From Chitinophagaceae bacterium (GTDB taxonomy: Bacteria > Bacteroidota > Bacteroidia > Chitinophagales > Chitinophagaceae), in the NCBI GenBank assembly GCA_025360525.1, contig JANYCA010000143.1, positions 1-64,000 on the forward strand: 64,000 nucleotides of DNA, given 5' to 3'. The translations under genes were made by a program, and so were the position numbers. Positions 51,605-62,133 of this stretch are shown piece after piece. Below the pieces are notes generated by a model. That model was not told the origin of the DNA. It was given only the letters and a program-made list of their open reading frames with translations, and did not search any database. The stretch's first letter is position 1; the number at the start of each line of letters is the position of its first letter.

Positions 51605-53410
51605 TTACATCCGCTCCGGTACCCGAATTCCCAGTAGTTGCATTCCGCTTTTTATTACATTGGCTGTCATGGTTGCTAATTGCAAACGCAGCTGTTTTTT
51701 TGCCGCTGTCTCTGCATTTGCAATGGAATGTTCCGTATAAAATGAGTTAAATGTTTTCGCCACATTAAAAACATAATTAGCTATTACAGAGGGATTGTGT
51801 TCTATACATGCATGTTCAATTGCAGCAGGGTATTGTTCTAAAAGTACGAGCACTTCCTTTTCCAGTTTTAATAAAGCTTCGGCAGGGCTATCGTTAGTGA
51901 TGAACGATTCGCCATTCACCAGGGGAGATTCACCCGCAACCTTCCTCAAAATACTCTGTATACGTGCATACGTGTATTGCACAAACGGCCCGGTAAAACC
52001 ATGAAAATCTATGCTCTCCTGCGGATTAAATACCATCGTTTTTTTAGGGTCAACCCTTAGCAAATAAAACTTCATGGCACCCAGCCCCAGTATGTCGTAT
52101 AACTCGTTTAATTCATCTTCTGTAAAGTCTTTTACCTTACCCAGTTCTTCGGTATGTTGTTTTGCGGTGGCTACCATTTCATCCACTAAATCATCTGCAT
52201 CAACCACGGTACCTTCCCTGCTTTTCATTTTCCCGCTGGTTAGTTCAACCATGCCATAGCTCAGGTGAAAAATATTATCTGCATTGGGCATACCCAATTT
52301 TTTACAGATCAGTTGCAGCACTTTCATGTGGTAATTTTGTTCGTTACCAATCACATAAATGCTTTGATCAATTTTGTATTCTTCGTATTTCTGCAATGCC
52401 AGGCCAATATCCTGGGTTATATAAACAGACGTGCCATCTTTTCGCTGTACAATTTTTTCATCCAGCCCATCGGCTGTTAAATCAATCCAGATACTGCCAT
52501 CTTCTTTCTGATAAAATATTTTTTTATCGAGGCCCTGCTGTACAATGTTTTTTCCTAGCAGGTAAGTGTTGCTTTCATAATAAACTACATCAAAGTTGCT
52601 GCCGATTCTTTTGTAGGTAACATCAAAACCGCTGTATACCCATTGGTTCATTGTTTTCCAAAGTTCAATTACTTCAGGCTTACCTTCTTCCCAGTCAAGC
52701 AACATTTGTTGTGTGGCCTTCATGATGGGTGCAGTTTTTTCTGCAGTTTCTTTATCAGCGCCAGTCTGAATCAATTGCTCCACCTGCAATTTATATTCGT
52801 CATTAAACCTTACATAATAATCGCCAACAAAGTGATCGCCTTTGGTATTGGTGCTTTCCGGGGTAGCGCCATTGGCAAACAATTGCCAGGCAATCATACT
52901 TTTGCAAATATGAATTCCCCTGTCATTTACAATGGCACTTTTAATTACTTTGTAGCCGTTGGCTTTTAATATTTCACTTACACTCCATCCTAAAAAATTA
53001 TTTCTTAAATGCCCAAGGTGTAAAGGCTTATTTGTATTTGGAGAAGAATATTCTACCATCACTTTTTTACCATTCATTTCCTTTTTGCCATAACCAATGT
53101 CTGCATGGTTATTCTGTAGCAGGTTCATCCAGTAACTTTCCTCAATTGATAAATTTAAAAATCCTTTAATGATATTGTATCCTGTAAAAAAGCCGGCGTT
53201 TAACCTGATAAGTTCCTGGCCTAACTGATTTCCAATTGCATCAGGCGATTGTTTCAATAATTTTACTAAAGAGAAAAGAACAACTGTGTAATCTCCTTCA
53301 AACTCTGGTTTGGTAAGGTTTATTTGGAAATCTTTTTCAACGAATGGTTGATTGTATAAAGCCGATAATGCTGCTGTTACCTTTTTTTGAATGCTGCTTA
53401 CAATTGACAT
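51605..53410 (-). CDS. argS: arginyl-tRNA synthetase
   Basis: Encodes 601 residues. Class I synthetase charging tRNA-Arg. SSPNTNKPLHLGHLRNN holds the HIGH-type motif (HLGH); GKMKSREGTVV stands at the KMSKS position. An N-terminal Add1-like domain (about 1-100) recognises the tRNA, and the C-terminal DALR anticodon domain ends in QLLGIRVPERM. It is divergently placed from the exported protease gene and stands alone. Confidence 0.97.
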   Translation of the reverse strand: MSIVSSIQKKVTAALSALYNQPFVEKDFQINLTKPEFEGDYTVVLFSLVKLLKQSPDAIGNQLGQELIRLNAGFFTGYNIIKGFLNLSIEESYWMNLLQNNHADIGYGKKEMNGKKVMVEYSSPNTNKPLHLGHLRNNFLGWSVSEILKANGYKVIKSAIVNDRGIHICKSMIAWQLFANGATPESTNTKGDHFVGDYYVRFNDEYKLQVEQLIQTGADKETAEKTAPIMKATQQMLLDWEEGKPEVIELWKTMNQWVYSGFDVTYKRIGSNFDVVYYESNTYLLGKNIVQQGLDKKIFYQKEDGSIWIDLTADGLDEKIVQRKDGTSVYITQDIGLALQKYEEYKIDQSIYVIGNEQNYHMKVLQLICKKLGMPNADNIFHLSYGMVELTSGKMKSREGTVVDADDLVDEMVATAKQHTEELGKVKDFTEDELNELYDILGLGAMKFYLLRVDPKKTMVFNPQESIDFHGFTGPFVQYTYARIQSILRKVAGESPLVNGESFITNDSPAEALLKLEKEVLVLLEQYPAAIEHACIEHNPSVIANYVFNVAKTFNSFYTEHSIANAETAAKKQLRLQLATMTANVIKSGMQLLGIRVPERM

Positions 53411-53636
53411 GCGGCAAAAATACTGAAAACAACATAACAGGGAGTTAAAGGAAATGATTTTGAAAACTGCACTTGCTGCTTAACACAAGAATTGAGATTT
53501 AATTTTAATTACAGCAATGGCATTATTGAAAAATATGGCCTTTGATGAGTGAACCTATTGTTTGGATTCTTTTAACATAAAAGATTTAATAGAAAAGTAA
53601 AGCCTATATTCGACCCTTATTTTTTAAACCCAAAAC

Positions 53637-56600
53637 ATGAAATTGAAATTTACTTTCTTCTGTATTTTTTTGTTGGCTATTGTAACTACCAAAGCTCAAC
53701 ATCAATTAACGATTGATAAAAACTTCAAAAAATATCATGCAACTCCTGGCAAGCAGGTTAATGTGTCTGCTGGCATTGCGGCAAGGCCGGCTACCGGAAA
53801 TAGGATAAGACAACGATGTGGTTTTGCCAGCTATATGGAAAAAGCAAAAGCTAGGGGGTATAATGAAAACAGGTATGAAGCAGAAATAAAAAAATTAATT
53901 CAAAAAAGAATTGCTGCAGGCAAGGGAGCATTTGCTGGCCCTGTGACCATACCGGTTATTTTTCATAGTATATACAGGACCGGGGATGCGCTGTCTGCAT
54001 CCAGTCCCAACCTATCAACGGCCATGTACCAGGCACAAATTAATCAGTTAAATAGTGATTACGCCAACCTCTCGGGCTCCACTTATGGTGTGGCTGCGGA
54101 TGTTAAGATAAGGTTTTGCCTTGCGATAGTTGACACCGCTGGCAAGCCGCTTGCAAATCCCGGGATTGACCGCATAAACGGTTCAACAAGGAGTTGGACC
54201 AGCACCAGTACCATGACGGATACCGAGTTGATGGATTACTTTGATGGAACGATTAAGCCTTCGAGTGTATGGGATCCGTACAGCTATTTTAATGTGTGGA
54301 CGGCAGCAATGGATGCAAGCGGATTACTGGGCTATTCAACTTTTCCCTCTTTTAGTACATTGCCTGGTTTGGACGATACTGAAACCAGTGAAACTGCTGG
54401 CTGCGTAATAGCATGGCAATCTGTTGGGAGTATTACAACTCCCGGACAGGATGCTTCTTATGGTTATGGCCGTACTTTAACACATGAAGCAGGACACTTT
54501 TTTGGATTACGCCATATTTGGGGCGATGCAAACTGTGGAGAGGATTATTGTGGAGATACACCACCGCAGGATGCTGAATCTACTGGCTGTCCGGCGAATG
54601 GAACTTTAAATAATTGTACTCCATCTATGCCAAAAATGTTTCAAAACTATATGGATTACACCGATGATGCCTGTGTGAATACCTTCACAACAGATCAGGC
54701 GCTGCGTTGTCAAACAACAGTGGATAACAGCGCACGCAGATTTACCTTAATTAATTCAAAAGCCTGCCAGGCAAGAGCAGGCAATGCTATACAATTTGGT
54801 TCAGCAGCACTTTACACCGTTCCAGAAACAGGCAATGCAGGGAGCTGTCCCAACTCCAGATCTTTCACCTTTAATTTGTACGTATCTGCCAAAGCCACTG
54901 GCAATGCTACTATTACTTTTGCACCAATTGGCGGCGCTGCTTTGCAAAATGTTGACTATATAATTTCTCCGGCATCTGTAAGCTATACTGCAAACGATAA
55001 TGCTGTAAAAAAGATAACCATAACAATAATTGATGACCAGGTTGTTGAACCAACCGAACTTATCCAATTAGGCTATAGCATTAGCGGGGCAGGTGTTGTT
55101 GCAGGTCCGGAAAAACAAACACTATCAATATCAATTCAGGATGATGATTTTGCCGGAACTACTATTAATAATATAACGCCGAATAAAACTATCCTAAGTC
55201 AAAATTTCAATGCAGCTGCAAATGTACCAGCAGGCTGGCTTACCTCCGTTTATGATGATGGTACCAGCACCTATTCGCCTAACGAATGGGTAATAAGTTC
55301 GTTTGGTGGAGTGGGCACGTCAGGTAACGCTGCACATATCACTAACAACACCTCTACAAAAACAAATAAATATACCAACACCAGTATTTCTGATGCCTAT
55401 TTATTTACTCCTTTGTTGGATGCAACCGGGCTAAAAAATATCAATTTTAGTTTTAAATGGCGCTGCCTTGGTGAGCCCGGATACGATGAAGGTTATGTTG
55501 GCTATATTCCTGAAGGAAAACCAATAGATGCAAATAATGTTATCTATTTTAATAAAGCTTATAGCGGATTACCTACAGGTACAACTGCCGCCACAGAAAA
55601 TATTCTATTGCCGCTGGCATTAAACAATAGTAAGTTCTATTTGGTGTTTAACTGGTATAACGATAATGCAACGGGCACCAACCCTGCATTTACCGTTGAT
55701 GATATTACACTAACCGGTAGTTATTATGCTGTAGCCGGAACAACTGATGCAGATACTGCTTTTTCGCAATATTCCGGACAAACGGTTGACTACTACAGCA
55801 AATCGACCCTTGCGCCTGTTACACAAAGGTTGATCGCAACTATCAGTAATCCAAGTGTGGATTTAGGCTGCGTAACGGCCAGTGTTCAAAATGCAGGCAC
55901 TGGTAAAACCGCTTTATCAACTTCATCGGGCAGTTATTTCAGAACAAATAAAGTATTTAAACTAACTCCCTCAGTAGCAAATAGTACGGCTACGTACCAG
56001 GGGACATTGTATTTTTCCACAGCAGAATTATCACCTGCCTGGAGTGCACTGGAAATTCCTTCTTTAAAAATCCTTAAGGTAAAAGACGGTGTTAACTTAA
56101 CCGGAATATTAAGCGCAGCAGATGCTACCCTTATTACTCCCACATTTACAGATAAATCGGCCAGCAATGGCTATTATAGCTATACCGGTAATTTTACTGG
56201 GTTTTCTCAGTTTATGTTGGTGTTACCAACTGCTGCACTACCGGTTCGTTTGTTGAGTTTCGATGCCAGTGTCAACAAAAATTCCATTGCACTAAAATGG
56301 AGTACAACACAGGAGCTCAATAACAAAGGATTTAAAATAGAAAGAAGCACCAACGGATTAAATTTTGAAACCATCGGATGGATTGCAGCTAAACAAGGCA
56401 ACAATATTCTATTAAATTATTCCCTGAATGATAATTTTGTGCAGCCGAATGTTGTTTATTATTACAGAATCCGCCAGGTTGATGCAGATAATAGGGAAGA
56501 GCTTTCTGTTGTAAAGCAGGCTCGTATCAGCAAACAAGGAATTTCTGTAACTGTAAGCCCGGTGCCGGCAAAAGATATCGTAAATCTATTTATTAATGGC

Positions 56601-56786
56601 ACCTTACAAACTGCTACTGTTTATTTGATAAATGCACAGGGGCAGCTTGTAAAAAAATGGAGTAGCATCAACGCATGTAACAGTGCTTATGGATTAAAGG
56701 TAGGTGAATTGCCAACGGGTATTTATACATTGCATGTGCAGTTGAGCGATGAGAAAATTGTAAAAAAGATTTTGATCGATAAATAA
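53637..56786 (+). CDS. T9SS-exported M43 (pappalysin-like) metalloprotease
   Basis: Encodes 1049 residues. Signal peptide (to about residue 21) and propeptide precede an M43 metalloprotease domain (about 100-385). The zinc motif is HEAGHFFGLRH (His283, Glu284, His287, His293), with Met-turn region YMDYTDDACVNTFT. A Calx-beta-like domain (about 395-505) and a cleaved-adhesin or MAM-like beta-sandwich (about 520-700) follow. The C-terminal 80 residues (VSPVPAKDIVN... GIYTLHV) are a type A sorting domain for type IX secretion, so the protein is placed on the cell surface or released. Cys pairs in the protease domain suggest disulfides. Confidence 0.92.
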   Translation: MKLKFTFFCIFLLAIVTTKAQHQLTIDKNFKKYHATPGKQVNVSAGIAARPATGNRIRQRCGFASYMEKAKARGYNENRYEAEIKKLIQKRIAAGKGAFAGPVTIPVIFHSIYRTGDALSASSPNLSTAMYQAQINQLNSDYANLSGSTYGVAADVKIRFCLAIVDTAGKPLANPGIDRINGSTRSWTSTSTMTDTELMDYFDGTIKPSSVWDPYSYFNVWTAAMDASGLLGYSTFPSFSTLPGLDDTETSETAGCVIAWQSVGSITTPGQDASYGYGRTLTHEAGHFFGLRHIWGDANCGEDYCGDTPPQDAESTGCPANGTLNNCTPSMPKMFQNYMDYTDDACVNTFTTDQALRCQTTVDNSARRFTLINSKACQARAGNAIQFGSAALYTVPETGNAGSCPNSRSFTFNLYVSAKATGNATITFAPIGGAALQNVDYIISPASVSYTANDNAVKKITITIIDDQVVEPTELIQLGYSISGAGVVAGPEKQTLSISIQDDDFAGTTINNITPNKTILSQNFNAAANVPAGWLTSVYDDGTSTYSPNEWVISSFGGVGTSGNAAHITNNTSTKTNKYTNTSISDAYLFTPLLDATGLKNINFSFKWRCLGEPGYDEGYVGYIPEGKPIDANNVIYFNKAYSGLPTGTTAATENILLPLALNNSKFYLVFNWYNDNATGTNPAFTVDDITLTGSYYAVAGTTDADTAFSQYSGQTVDYYSKSTLAPVTQRLIATISNPSVDLGCVTASVQNAGTGKTALSTSSGSYFRTNKVFKLTPSVANSTATYQGTLYFSTAELSPAWSALEIPSLKILKVKDGVNLTGILSAADATLITPTFTDKSASNGYYSYTGNFTGFSQFMLVLPTAALPVRLLSFDASVNKNSIALKWSTTQELNNKGFKIERSTNGLNFETIGWIAAKQGNNILLNYSLNDNFVQPNVVYYYRIRQVDADNREELSVVKQARISKQGISVTVSPVPAKDIVNLFINGTLQTATVYLINAQGQLVKKWSSINACNSAYGLKVGELPTGIYTLHVQLSDEKIVKKILIDK

Positions 56787-56805
56787 ATAACTAAGCGATA
56801 CTTTC

Positions 56806-56838
56806 AAAAACAGGCTGCCATAAAAGCAGCCTGTTTTT
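56806..56838 (+). terminator. intrinsic terminator
   Basis: Perfect 13-bp arms AAAAACAGGCTGC and GCAGCCTGTTTTT with a 7-nt loop, 20 bp after the protease stop. Confidence 0.92.
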
Positions 56839-57090
56839 GTTATATAAAAACGGCTGCGTAAAATGAATAATTCCCCGATTTACGTGTTTAAAATGAGGGA
56901 AGATTATCAAAGCTTTTATGCTTTAATTTTTGATAATCAAAGCATCTTTCTAAAAAAGCTGAAGCGGAAATTAACTAGGGTGGCTGGTTAATTCAAAAAA
57001 GCCGGGACCTCCCTTTTTCATTTCTTCATTCCCGTTTAAGAGTAGCCATGCATCGATCCATAAATTCTTCTTCATTTCCCTGCCACATCC

Positions 57091-57098
57091 TATCTTTG
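57091..57098 (+). promoter_or_regulatory. -7 element TATCTTTG for the ABC-F gene
   Basis: Perfect TAnnTTTG match ending 16 bp before the ATG. Confidence 0.5.
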
Positions 57099-57114
57099 CG
57101 CCCATTTTAAAATT

Positions 57115-58740
57115 ATGATCAGTGTAAATAATGTAACCCTTGCCTATGGTAAACGGGTGTTGTTTGATGAGGTAAATATCAGTTTTACCAAGGGTAATTG
57201 CTATGGCGTTATTGGTGCTAATGGTGCTGGTAAATCAACTTTTATCAAAATATTAAGTGGAGAAATTGAGCCCAATAAGGGAACAGTAACCATATCTCCC
57301 GGCGAACGTATGGCAGTGCTGGCGCAGAATCACTTTGGTTTTGATGAAGTGAGTGTGCTGCATACCGTGATGATGGGCCACAAAAAAATGTGGAATCTGA
57401 TGCTGGAAAAAGATGCCATTTACATGAAAGAAGATTTCACTGAAGCAGATGGTATGAAGGCGGGGGAACTGGAGCATGAGTATGGTGAAATGGGTGGATA
57501 TACATCTGAAAGTGATGCTGCACAATTGCTGAATGAACTGGGTGTAAAAGAAGAAATGCACCAGCAGATGATGAAAGATATTCCTGCAAATGTTAAGGTA
57601 AGGATATTGCTGGCGCAGGCATTGTTTGGCAATCCTGATATTTTGTTGTTAGATGAACCTACCAATAACCTCGATGTGGAAACCATCAGTTGGCTCGAAA
57701 ACTTTTTGGCAGATTACCAGAATATTGTCCTGGTAGTAAGTCATGATCGTCACTTTTTAGATGTGGTTTGTACCCACGTGGCTGATGTTGATAAGCAAAA
57801 AATAAAAATCTATACAGGTAACTATACCTTTTGGTACGAGAGTTCTCAACTTGCATCAAGGCAGGCTGGTGACAAGAACAAGAAGATGGAAGAAAAAAAG
57901 AAAGATCTGTTGGAATTTATTGCCCGGTTTAGTGCCAATGCTTCAAAAAGCAAGCAGGCAACCAGTCGTAAAAAAGCATTGGACAAACTGGTGTTTGAAG
58001 ATATTACCCCAAGCAGCAGAAAATATCCGGGTATTATTTTTAAGCCCGATAGGGAAGTGGGTAACCAAATTTTAAATGTAGAAAAACTTTCCAAATCCTT
58101 TGATGGTAAACTGTTATTCAGCAATCTCAATTTTGATATAGTAAAGGGACAAAAGATTGCATTCTTAAGTCGCAACCCGGTAGCATTAACCAGCTTTTTT
58201 GAAATTATTAATGGCAGAATGGAGGCAGATTATGGAAAATATGAATGGGGATCTACTATTACCTCGGCTTATTTACCAAATGATAACACGGAGTTTTTTA
58301 CGGGTTCACTTAATTTGATAGATTGGTTAAGACAATTTGTGCCGCCCAATACCAAGGATGTAGATGAGGATTTTATCCGGGGATTTTTAGGTAAAATGTT
58401 GTTTAGCGGCGATGAAATTTTAAAGCAAACCAATGTATTAAGTGGGGGAGAGAAAGTTCGTTGCATGGTAAGTAAAATGATGTTGCAAAACCCTAATCTC
58501 GTAATACTGGATGAACCTACCAATCACCTCGATCTGGAGAGTATTACCTCCTTTAATGATGGTATGATAAATATTCCGGGAATTGTTTTATTTACAACGC
58601 ATGATCACCAGTTTATGCAAACGGTGGCCAACCGGATAATTGAAATTACACCAAAGGGAATGATTGATCGCCTGATGACTTATGATGAATACCTGGAAGA
58701 TGCAAGAGTAAAAGAATTAAAAGAAGAATTGTATAGTTGA
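57115..58740 (+). CDS. ABC-F family ATPase (YbiT-like) with one degenerate ATP site
   Basis: Encodes 541 residues: two ATP-binding domains with no membrane part, the layout of ribosome-associated ABC-F proteins. In domain 1 the Walker A is intact (GANGAGKST, residues 34-42) and Walker B is LLLDEPTNNLD, but the signature segment reads KDIPANVKVR rather than LSGG. In domain 2 the signature is intact (LSGGEKVR) with Walker B VILDEPTNHLD, but the Walker A position reads SRNPVALTS (352-360). So one composite site looks functional and the other dead. ABC-F proteins act in translation or antibiotic protection; the exact role here is unknown. Confidence 0.93.
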   Translation: MISVNNVTLAYGKRVLFDEVNISFTKGNCYGVIGANGAGKSTFIKILSGEIEPNKGTVTISPGERMAVLAQNHFGFDEVSVLHTVMMGHKKMWNLMLEKDAIYMKEDFTEADGMKAGELEHEYGEMGGYTSESDAAQLLNELGVKEEMHQQMMKDIPANVKVRILLAQALFGNPDILLLDEPTNNLDVETISWLENFLADYQNIVLVVSHDRHFLDVVCTHVADVDKQKIKIYTGNYTFWYESSQLASRQAGDKNKKMEEKKKDLLEFIARFSANASKSKQATSRKKALDKLVFEDITPSSRKYPGIIFKPDREVGNQILNVEKLSKSFDGKLLFSNLNFDIVKGQKIAFLSRNPVALTSFFEIINGRMEADYGKYEWGSTITSAYLPNDNTEFFTGSLNLIDWLRQFVPPNTKDVDEDFIRGFLGKMLFSGDEILKQTNVLSGGEKVRCMVSKMMLQNPNLVILDEPTNHLDLESITSFNDGMINIPGIVLFTTHDHQFMQTVANRIIEITPKGMIDRLMTYDEYLEDARVKELKEELYS

Positions 58741-58824
58741 TGAGCGGCAGGTAACATTTTTTGAATAAAGTTTTTCGGCATGATTATTTCCACAGTGAAA
58801 TTAAATAAACAAAAATTTAAGATT

Positions 58825-59325
58825 ATGAGAAAGGCAATTTTATTAAGTAGTATAGCAGTTCTGTTTTGCATACTAACTGTCTCGGCACAAAAAACGGGGG
58901 CAAGAGGTTCCAGTTATACAACCGCATTAGGTGTAAAATTTTATCCGGGTGCTGTAACGCTAAAGCATTTTATTAAATCGGATGTAGCATTGGAAGGTAT
59001 AGGTTATTTCTTTAACAGAGGTGTTCGTATAACCGGCCTGTACGAATTTCACGGAAATATTAATGGTGCTCCAGGCTTGAAGTGGTATATTGGTCCAGGA
59101 GCCCATGTTGGGTTTTATAATGATAAATCTGATGATAGGGACAATTATAGAGGTACCAGCTATGTTGGTGTTGGTATAGATGGTGTACTTGGACTGGATT
59201 ATAAATTCAATGGCGCTCCTATCAATTTATCACTTGACTGGCAGCCATCTTTTGAGTTTGGTAATCATTATAAAAATGGTTTTTCCGGCGACTGGGGTGG
59301 GTTTGCAATAAGATATACATTCTAA
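58825..59325 (+). CDS. small outer-membrane beta-barrel-like protein
   Basis: Encodes 166 residues from ATG 58825 (MRKAILLSSIAVLF...VSAQ), which gives a clean signal peptide; the frame opens earlier at 58780. The mature protein alternates hydrophobic and Gly/aromatic residues and ends in a strand with final Phe (GGFAIRYTF), typical of outer-membrane barrels. About eight strands fit its size. No specific family or ligand recognised. It follows the ABC-F gene by 84 bp on the same strand and has its own terminator. Confidence 0.78.
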   Translation: MRKAILLSSIAVLFCILTVSAQKTGARGSSYTTALGVKFYPGAVTLKHFIKSDVALEGIGYFFNRGVRITGLYEFHGNINGAPGLKWYIGPGAHVGFYNDKSDDRDNYRGTSYVGVGIDGVLGLDYKFNGAPINLSLDWQPSFEFGNHYKNGFSGDWGGFAIRYTF

Positions 59326-59355
59326 ATTAATTATTTGGCTTTTACGGCTACAAAG

Positions 59356-59382
59356 AATCCTGTCATTAAAAACGACAGGATT
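59356..59382 (+). terminator. intrinsic terminator
   Basis: Perfect 9-bp stem AATCCTGTC with GACAGGATT, 9-nt loop, followed by TTTTGTTTTT. It lies 30 bp after the barrel gene. Confidence 0.85.
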
Positions 59383-59441
59383 TTTTGTTTTTAAATGGTT
59401 AATGAATAGGGCATAATTTATTCTTGGCAACAATTTGGGGT

Positions 59442-59449
59442 TATATTTG
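59442..59449 (+). promoter_or_regulatory. -7 element TATATTTG for gtrA-like gene
   Basis: Perfect TAnnTTTG match ending 14 bp before the ATG. A TTG lies about 15 bp upstream, shorter than the usual -33 spacing. Confidence 0.5.
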
Positions 59450-59463
59450 CCCACTTTTTTACA

Positions 59464-59946
59464 ATGAGAAATATTATTATATCATTTATTGATTTTTTTT
59501 ATCCGCCATTTAAAAGGATAATGCCACTACAAACTTTTCGCTATGCTGCTTGTGGAGGTTTTAATGTTGTATTGGGTTTTGTGATTTTTAGTTTTTTGTA
59601 TCAATTTGTACTGAAACAACAGATAGTGGATTTAGGCTTTTATGTTTTTGAGTCTTACAGCCTGGCACTTTTAATCTCTTCAGGCACGGTGTTTTTTATC
59701 GGATTTATGCTTAATAAATATGTTGTATTTGTTGCCTCCAATTTAAAAGGGCGCATACAATTGTTCCGGTATTTCTTATCCTTTATTAGTAATCTTACCA
59801 TAAATTATGTCCTGTTAAAAATATTGGTTAAATACCTGCATCTGCATCCGGTGATGGCCCAGGTTTTTGTAACATGTTTTGTAGTAACGCTCAGTTATTT
59901 TACGCAGCAATATTTTACCTTTAAAGTAAAGGAAGAAGTGGGTTAG
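59464..59946 (+). CDS. GtrA-family membrane protein
   Basis: Encodes 160 residues with four predicted membrane helices (about 28-52, 68-92, 105-125, 130-148). RYAACGGFNVVLGFVIFSF and the GFMLNKYVVF segment fit the GtrA family. GtrA proteins are thought to flip or help move lipid-linked sugars across the inner membrane for cell-surface polysaccharides. Bacteroidota members often have a Phe/Lys-rich end like this (YFTFKVKEE). No glycosyltransferase is adjacent, so its pathway is open. Confidence 0.87.
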   Translation: MRNIIISFIDFFYPPFKRIMPLQTFRYAACGGFNVVLGFVIFSFLYQFVLKQQIVDLGFYVFESYSLALLISSGTVFFIGFMLNKYVVFVASNLKGRIQLFRYFLSFISNLTINYVLLKILVKYLHLHPVMAQVFVTCFVVTLSYFTQQYFTFKVKEEVG

Positions 59947-60111
59947 GAATTCAACCCAAATGTTCCTCGTTTTATCTATTCGTTCTACGCTTAATAATTC
60001 GCTCTGCCATAAGTATTTACCTGTTACGAATGGGATGTACTGCCAATTTTTCATTAAATGTCCCATGGCACAATCATTGACAAGCTACAGTGAACATAAA
60101 ACATATTAATC

Positions 60112-62025
60112 ATGGGAAAAATAATAGGTATAGACTTAGGAACAACCAACAGCTGTGTTGCTGTTATGGAAGGCAACGAGCCAGTGGTGATAGCCAATGA
60201 TGAAGGGCGACGTACGACACCTTCCATTGTTGCTTTTTTAAAAAATGGCGAACGTAAAGTAGGCGATCCTGCAAAACGCCAGGCTATTACAAACCCCGCC
60301 AATACCATTATGAGCGTTAAGCGTTACATGGGTCATAAATGGAATGAAGTAACTACAGATATCAGCCATAGCAGTTATAAAGTTGTAAAAGGTGACAATG
60401 ATACAGTTCGTATTGACATAGATGGCAGAATGTATACGCCACAAGAAATAAGTGCAATGATTTTGCAGAAAATGAAAAAAACTGCCGAAGATTATCTTGG
60501 CCAGGAAGTGACAGAAGCTGTTATTACCGTTCCAGCTTATTTTAATGATGCACAACGCCAGGCGACTAAAGAAGCCGGTGAAATTGCAGGCCTTACTGTT
60601 CGCAGAATTATTAATGAACCAACAGCAGCAGCATTGGCTTATGGTCTTGATAAAAAGAACCAGGATCAAAAAATTGCTGTGTTCGATTTAGGCGGTGGAA
60701 CCTTCGATATTTCTATACTTGAATTGGGCGATGGTGTTTTTGAAGTGAAAAGTACCAATGGTGATACCCATTTAGGTGGTGATGATTTTGATAAAGTTAT
60801 CATGGATTGGTTGGCGGAAGAATTTAAAAAAGATGAAGCTATTGATTTACGTAAAGATCCTATGGCTTGGCAGCGTTTAAAAGAAGCTTCTGAAAAAGCT
60901 AAAGTAGAACTGTCATCATCTTCCGAAACAGAAATTAATTTGCCTTATGTAACGGCAGTTGATGGAGTACCTAAGCATTTGGTAAAAAAATTAACAAGAG
61001 CACAGTTTGAAAAATTAGCAGATACTTTATTTGAAAGATGTTTAAAACCATGTGAGTTAGCATTGAAAGATGCTGGTTTGGCTTTAAGTGAAATTAACGA
61101 AGTGATATTGGTGGGCGGTAGTACCCGTATCCCTAAAGTGCAGGAAATAGTTGAAAAATTCTTTGGAAAAAAACCCAACAAAGGTGTAAATCCGGATGAA
61201 GTTGTTGCAGTAGGTGCATGTATTCAAGGCGGTGTATTAACAGGAGAAATAAAAGATGTATTGCTGTTGGATGTAACTCCACTAAGTCTTGGTATTGAAA
61301 CCATGGGTGGTGTTATGACAAGATTAATTGAAAGCAACACAACCATCCCAACAAAAAAATCAGAAGTATTTAGTACTGCAAGCGAAAACCAGCCTGGTGT
61401 TGAGATCCATGTGTTACAAGGTGAAAGGCCAATGGCAACGCAGAACAAAAGTCTCGGACGTTTTAACCTTACTGACATTCCACCGGCACCAAGAGGAGTT
61501 CCACAAATTGAAGTGATATTTGATATAGATGCCAATGGTATTTTGCATGTAACGGCAAAAGACAAAGGCACTGGTAAAAGTCATAACATCCGTATAGAAG
61601 CTGGAAGTGGGTTAAGCAAAGAGGAAATTGAAAAAATGAAGACAGAAGCAAAGGCCAATGAAGCAACTGATAAAACTGAAAAAGAAAAAGTAGAGAAAAT
61701 TAACCAGGCCGATAGTTTAATATTCCAGACGGAAAAGCAATTGAAAGAGTATGGCGATAAAATCAGTGCTGACAAAAAAGCACCCATTGAAGCAGCTTTA
61801 GTAAAGTTGAAAGAAGCGCATAAGTTACAAGATGTAGCAGCAATTGATACATCCGTTGCAGAAATGAACGCAGCATGGACAGTAGCTAGTGAAGAAATGT
61901 ATAAAGCTACGCAGGATGCCGGTGCCCAACAACCTCAGGGTGGTGGTGCGGAACAACAGCCACAAGGCAACGGAAGTGCCAACGCCGATCATGTAGAAGA
62001 TGCTCAATTTGAAGAAGTGAAATAA
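60112..62025 (+). CDS. dnaK: chaperone DnaK (Hsp70)
   Basis: Encodes 637 residues. The ATPase domain begins [16 protein letters not shown] (phosphate loop 1), with [13 protein letters not shown] and [14 protein letters not shown] further on. The substrate domain starts after [14 protein letters not shown] (about residue 387) and includes a helical lid. A Gln/Gly-rich tail ends in [12 protein letters not shown], similar to the conserved DnaK C-terminus. No CIRCE-type inverted repeat is seen upstream, and grpE and dnaJ are not adjacent. It acts in cytoplasmic protein folding and stress. Confidence 0.98.
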   Translation: MGKIIGIDLGTTNSCVAVMEGNEPVVIANDEGRRTTPSIVAFLKNGERKVGDPAKRQAITNPANTIMSVKRYMGHKWNEVTTDISHSSYKVVKGDNDTVRIDIDGRMYTPQEISAMILQKMKKTAEDYLGQEVTEAVITVPAYFNDAQRQATKEAGEIAGLTVRRIINEPTAAALAYGLDKKNQDQKIAVFDLGGGTFDISILELGDGVFEVKSTNGDTHLGGDDFDKVIMDWLAEEFKKDEAIDLRKDPMAWQRLKEASEKAKVELSSSSETEINLPYVTAVDGVPKHLVKKLTRAQFEKLADTLFERCLKPCELALKDAGLALSEINEVILVGGSTRIPKVQEIVEKFFGKKPNKGVNPDEVVAVGACIQGGVLTGEIKDVLLLDVTPLSLGIETMGGVMTRLIESNTTIPTKKSEVFSTASENQPGVEIHVLQGERPMATQNKSLGRFNLTDIPPAPRGVPQIEVIFDIDANGILHVTAKDKGTGKSHNIRIEAGSGLSKEEIEKMKTEAKANEATDKTEKEKVEKINQADSLIFQTEKQLKEYGDKISADKKAPIEAALVKLKEAHKLQDVAAIDTSVAEMNAAWTVASEEMYKATQDAGAQQPQGGGAEQQPQGNGSANADHVEDAQFEEVK

Positions 62026-62074
62026 AATCAACTTGCAAATAGAATTATTTGCAATGGAAGGATTAAAGATAAAG

Positions 62075-62093
62075 CCCTCGCTTTTTGTGAGGG
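62075..62093 (+). terminator. candidate terminator after dnaK
   Basis: CCCTCGC pairs with GTGAGGG (one G-T pair) around a TTTTT loop, followed by ATTTATTTTTATTG. It lies about 50 bp after the stop. Confidence 0.7.
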
Positions 62094-62133
62094 ATTTATT
62101 TTTATTGTCTTAAATAAGGTTGGATATAAAACT

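Larger units (their letters stand above)
56787..57114. other. intergenic: terminator, then ABC-F promoter
   Basis: Holds the protease terminator at its left end and a TATCTTTG -7 element at its right. Nothing else was recognised. Confidence 0.5.

Noticed and set aside
58780..58824. Upstream ATG of the beta-barrel gene
   Set aside because: The signal peptide begins at ATG 58825; the extra residues would disrupt it.
59947..60111. CIRCE heat-shock operator before dnaK
   Set aside because: No inverted repeat matching the CIRCE consensus was found by eye.
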